Below the pieces are notes generated by a model. The model had not been told where the DNA came from. It did not search any database and saw nothing but the letters and a program-made list of their open reading frames with translations. This document shows, piece after piece, positions 34,297 through 35,305 of a DNA stretch of 35,305 bases; the stretch's first letter is position 1, and each line of letters begins with the position of its first letter. The DNA comes from CAZOOR01 sp964581505. Its GTDB lineage: Bacteria; Bacteroidota; Ignavibacteria; Kapaibacteriales; UBA2268. The stretch is from contig CAZOOR010000024.1 in NCBI GenBank assembly GCA_964581505.1, positions 1-35,305 on the forward strand, given 5' to 3'. Both the position numbers and the translations under genes were made by a program.

Positions 34297-34403
34297 ATTG
34301 TAATAATCTATTAGATTTTGATTGATTTTGAATGTAATATTTTAATATAGCATTCGTTTTTCATTGCGATAGATTACGTTTAGAAAAATAATTCGGTGAT
34401 ATT

Positions 34404-35162
34404 ATGAAAAAGATGATGTTCTTGTTCTTTTTAATGCTATTAATCAGCCCTGTGCTAAAAGCTCAAGATGATGAATTAGATGATATGGATTTTGAAGAAG
34501 CACCACTTCCAAATGAGTCTCCTGTATATTTTGCCATTGGTGCGGGATATTTAGGCACAATGACATTTATTAATTATGATGAAATTAATACAAAACTAAA
34601 AAATGATTTTAAATTGCCGGAATACGAAGGCTCAATGTACTTGTCGGGTGTTCATGGCTTTACGGGTATAGGTATTATTCCTAATATTCGTTTAGGTTTT
34701 TTCGGCCTGACTGGTGTAAATAATGTTAGCAAGGATACGGATACTACAAAATACGGCTCAAGTTTATCGCTGAGCTATATGGGTTTCACAATTGATTATG
34801 GGTTTGTTCCCTTTGAACATTTTGCCGTATTGCCCGGTATTCAGGTCGGTTGGTCCGAGATGAAACAAGAAATATATAATACGAGAAATAATTCCGATTG
34901 GGCGGATTTCAAACCTAACAATGACGGCAAATATTTTGTAAAGAGTATTAGAGGCACTTACACTTTCGTCCAGCCGCATTTATATTTGGAATATGCAATT
35001 AAACCATATTTAATGGTGCGTGCGTCGGCAGGCTATAATTTCTCCTTTTCACCCGATTGGGAATATAACTCCTCGGTTGCTATGGAAAACGTTCCTGATA
35101 AAATATCAACAAGTGGTTTGTCGGTACAGTTTGGTATTTTTGTAGGACTATTTAATTTTTAG
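34404..35162 (+). CDS. predicted outer-membrane beta-barrel protein
   Basis: The 252-residue product has a signal peptide (MKKMMFLFFLMLLISPVLKA, likely cleaved before QDDELD) and then an acidic stretch of about 15 residues (DDELDDMDFEEAP). The rest is strand-rich: YFAIGAGYLGTM, GIGIIPNIRLGFFGLTGV, LSLSYMGFTIDYGF, MVRASAGYNFSFS, ending LSVQFGIFVGLFNF, a good outer-membrane beta-signal. No named family is evident. It is alone between the PAP2 gene (107-bp gap) and the tRNA. No clear terminator follows it in the 62 bp before the tRNA. Confidence 0.75.
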   Translation: MKKMMFLFFLMLLISPVLKAQDDELDDMDFEEAPLPNESPVYFAIGAGYLGTMTFINYDEINTKLKNDFKLPEYEGSMYLSGVHGFTGIGIIPNIRLGFFGLTGVNNVSKDTDTTKYGSSLSLSYMGFTIDYGFVPFEHFAVLPGIQVGWSEMKQEIYNTRNNSDWADFKPNNDGKYFVKSIRGTYTFVQPHLYLEYAIKPYLMVRASAGYNFSFSPDWEYNSSVAMENVPDKISTSGLSVQFGIFVGLFNF

Positions 35163-35224
35163 TTTTATTAAAAACAAAAATTTTCATAAATTGCAAATCT
35201 TCATTTGTTAAGATGAAAAAAATG

Positions 35225-35298
35225 GGGCCCTTAGCTCAATTGGTTAGAGCGCCGGACTCATAATCCGTAGGCTGGGGGTTCAAGTCCCTCAGGGCCCA
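35225..35298 (+). tRNA. tRNA with anticodon CAU, probably tRNA-Ile2
   Basis: The 74-nt cloverleaf has a 7-bp acceptor stem (gggccct/agggccc), D arm gctc...gagc, anticodon CAT at 35259-35261 in loop ctcataa, a 5-nt variable region and T arm ggggg-ttcaagt-ccctc. CCA is not encoded; discriminator A is followed by CAA. A CAU anticodon means elongator Met or, after lysidine modification by TilS, AUA-reading Ile2. The GC-rich acceptor stem, TTCAAGTCC and overall similarity to E. coli ileX favour Ile2. It is not an initiator, since the three G-C pairs below the anticodon loop are absent. Positions 27 and 43 (C35252/T35268) do not pair. Confidence 0.93.
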
Positions 35299-35305
35299 CA
35301 AAAAA

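Noticed and set aside
34294..34310. Hairpin tagatt/aatcta after the PAP2 gene as a terminator
   Set aside because: Only six AU-rich pairs and no continuous T-run follow.
1..35305. Mobile elements, CRISPR arrays, toxin-antitoxin or phage genes
   Set aside because: I looked for direct-repeat arrays, transposase or integrase motifs and small paired genes on both strands and found none that could be supported. The macrodomain gene has no adjacent DarT-like toxin.

Overview
The window is AT-rich chromosomal DNA from a Gram-negative member of the Bacteroidota/Chlorobiota (FCB) branch. Evidence: a fused LpxC-FabZ enzyme, a uppS-bamA-ompH-ompH-lpxD gene order, a C-terminal domain of the type IX secretion (T9SS) kind, a tiny AURKAIP1/COX24-like basic protein, and at least one good match to the Bacteroidota promoter pattern TTTG-N20-TAnnTTTG. 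A deep-branching lineage near Kapabacteria or Ignavibacteria is plausible, but that placement is inference. Nearly all space is coding. I see no CRISPR array, insertion sequence, phage gene or plasmid origin.

Layout. Positions 1-218: the 3' end of a plus-strand gene and a bidirectional terminator. 241-10276 (minus strand): an outer-envelope biogenesis block. Read in the direction of transcription it is uppS, bamA, two ompH/skp genes and lpxD, then a strong terminator and a repeat-bearing 388-bp gap, then lpxC-fabZ and lpxA, then a 377-bp gap and a WbaP-like sugar transferase. These genes supply undecaprenyl carrier, outer-membrane protein assembly, early lipid A steps and the first sugar of a surface polysaccharide. 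10565-11023 (plus): an HU-family gene and the 31-residue basic protein, closed by a terminator. 11069-13861 (plus): a large FAD/Fe-S D-lactate-dehydrogenase-like enzyme. 13863-19708 (minus): mutA-mutB-meaB-rdgB, i.e. adenosylcobalamin-dependent methylmalonyl-CoA mutase with its GTPase chaperone and an ITP/XTP pyrophosphatase. 19731-22782 (minus): htpG and queA, ended by a terminator.

22877-31947 (plus): six tightly packed genes (beta-barrel, PBP4-type peptidase, macrodomain protein, OstA/LptA-like protein, a 1339-residue T9SS-type surface protein, second beta-barrel) ending at a strong terminator. This looks like one cell-surface operon and is the most interesting part of the window. 31986-34296 (plus): HIT protein, rsmA and a PAP2-family membrane protein, translationally coupled. 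34404-35162: a third beta-barrel protein. 35225-35298: a tRNA with anticodon CAU.

Most genes are recognisable housekeeping or envelope genes. I found no clearly new defence or mobile system. The points worth a second look are the surface operon with an embedded macrodomain gene, the polycationic tail on one Skp-like chaperone, and a palindromic repeat family in the lpx region that also touches the C-terminus of the truncated first gene.
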